From positions 1 through 6,561 of the forward strand of contig JAHDEU010000128.1 of assembly GCA_020628635.1 (NCBI GenBank): a stretch of DNA of 6,561 bases, in the 5' to 3' direction. Source of the stretch: Hellea sp. GTDB taxonomy: Bacteria; Pseudomonadota; Alphaproteobacteria; Caulobacterales; Maricaulaceae. The translations under genes were made by a program, and so were the position numbers. Below, piece after piece: positions 6,298 through 6,561 of the stretch (positions are counted from its first letter, which is position 1; each line of letters opens with the position of its first letter). The notes beneath the pieces are model-generated. The model saw only the letters and a program-made list of their open reading frames with translations. It was not told the DNA's origin and searched no databases.

Positions 6298-6561
6298 TCA
6301 TCCGTCCTCCCGCGTCGTCTGCAGCAGCCAGTCGCGCAATGCGTCCGCATAGCTTTGCGTCCCCGGCGCGCTCAGGTGGTCTCCGGGCACAGCCTCGAAC
6401 CGCGCATTCGGCATCATCGCGGCGAGCGCGCGGCCGTCGCCATTGTCGAAGTCGTCCGCGCCGCTCAGCACCAGCACCGGCATGTCCATGGCGGCGAGCT
6501 CCGCCTCGCTCACCGTCATGCGGTGGCGCAGCGAGCCGCGCACGCTGTCCGCATCGCTGCC
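6298..6561 (-). CDS. alpha/beta hydrolase, C-terminal part, cut by right edge
   Basis: The last 87 residues and stop of a leftward gene lie here; the frame is open to the window end, so the start lies outside. MPVLVLSGADDFDNG looks like the strand and loop carrying the catalytic acid of alpha/beta hydrolases, and PGDHLSAP carries the expected catalytic histidine. The closing YADALRDWLLQ matches the usual last helix. The nucleophile (GxSxG) would be upstream and cannot be seen. The GTG at 6543 is probably not the true start, because coding continues upstream and a hydrolase cannot begin this late. It is likely a cytoplasmic esterase or C-C hydrolase; the substrate is unknown. It is convergent with the OmpA gene. 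Confidence 0.8.
   Translation of the reverse strand, partial: GSDADSVRGSLRHRMTVSEAELAAMDMPVLVLSGADDFDNGDGRALAAMMPNARFEAVPGDHLSAPGTQSYADALRDWLLQTTREDG

Noticed and set aside
4437..6350. 637-codon minus-strand frame across ompA
   Set aside because: Antisense to a full OmpA gene and its terminator; composition is that of a GC-driven shadow.

Overview
The window is GC-rich (roughly two thirds G+C by eye). Its gene style is alphaproteobacterial: third codon positions favour G/C, spacing is tight, many genes have plain Shine-Dalgarno sites, and it carries an ATM1-type exporter and an OmpA with a proline/cysteine-rich linker. A marine or stalked lineage such as Maricaulales/Hyphomonadales is my guess from protein style; no marker gene here proves it.

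Layout from left to right. (1) Positions 1-84 hold the upstream region of the first gene, and possibly the 5' end of a leftward gene that leaves the window. (2) A rightward cluster follows: an ATM1/HMT1-type ABC exporter (85-1917), a 79-base gap rich in dyad symmetry and spanned by a 28-codon mini-ORF, an HSDL2-like short-chain dehydrogenase (1997-2875), and a DUF1330 protein (2879-3313) only 3 bases later. (3) A leftward gene for a secreted six-cysteine protein that I do not recognise (3310-4014) meets the DUF1330 gene tail to tail, with a 4-base overlap of stop codons. (4) Divergent from it is a small DoxX-like four-helix membrane protein (about 4064-4495). (5) An OmpA-family outer-membrane protein follows (4587-5996). 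It may be driven by a promoter inside the end of the DoxX gene, and it ends in a strong intrinsic terminator (6023-6051). (6) A 300-base stretch without a gene follows. (7) The 3' end of a leftward alpha/beta hydrolase (6298-6561) runs off the right edge.

How the genes may work together. The exporter probably moves glutathione-linked or metal/Fe-S-related compounds out of the cytoplasm. The SDR and DUF1330 genes are very likely one transcription unit, and the exporter may read into them; a shared detoxification or lipid/aldehyde-oxidation role is inference only. The OmpA protein is a self-contained envelope gene anchoring the outer membrane to peptidoglycan.

I see no CRISPR array, insertion sequence, tRNA, rRNA, phage gene or defence system. 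The most notable points are an alanine where HSDL2-type SDRs normally carry a serine, three cysteine-pair micro-repeats in the OmpA linker, three dyads about one helical turn apart ahead of the SDR, and a near-consensus EcfG-type promoter ahead of ompA. Nothing here amounts to a clearly new multi-gene system.
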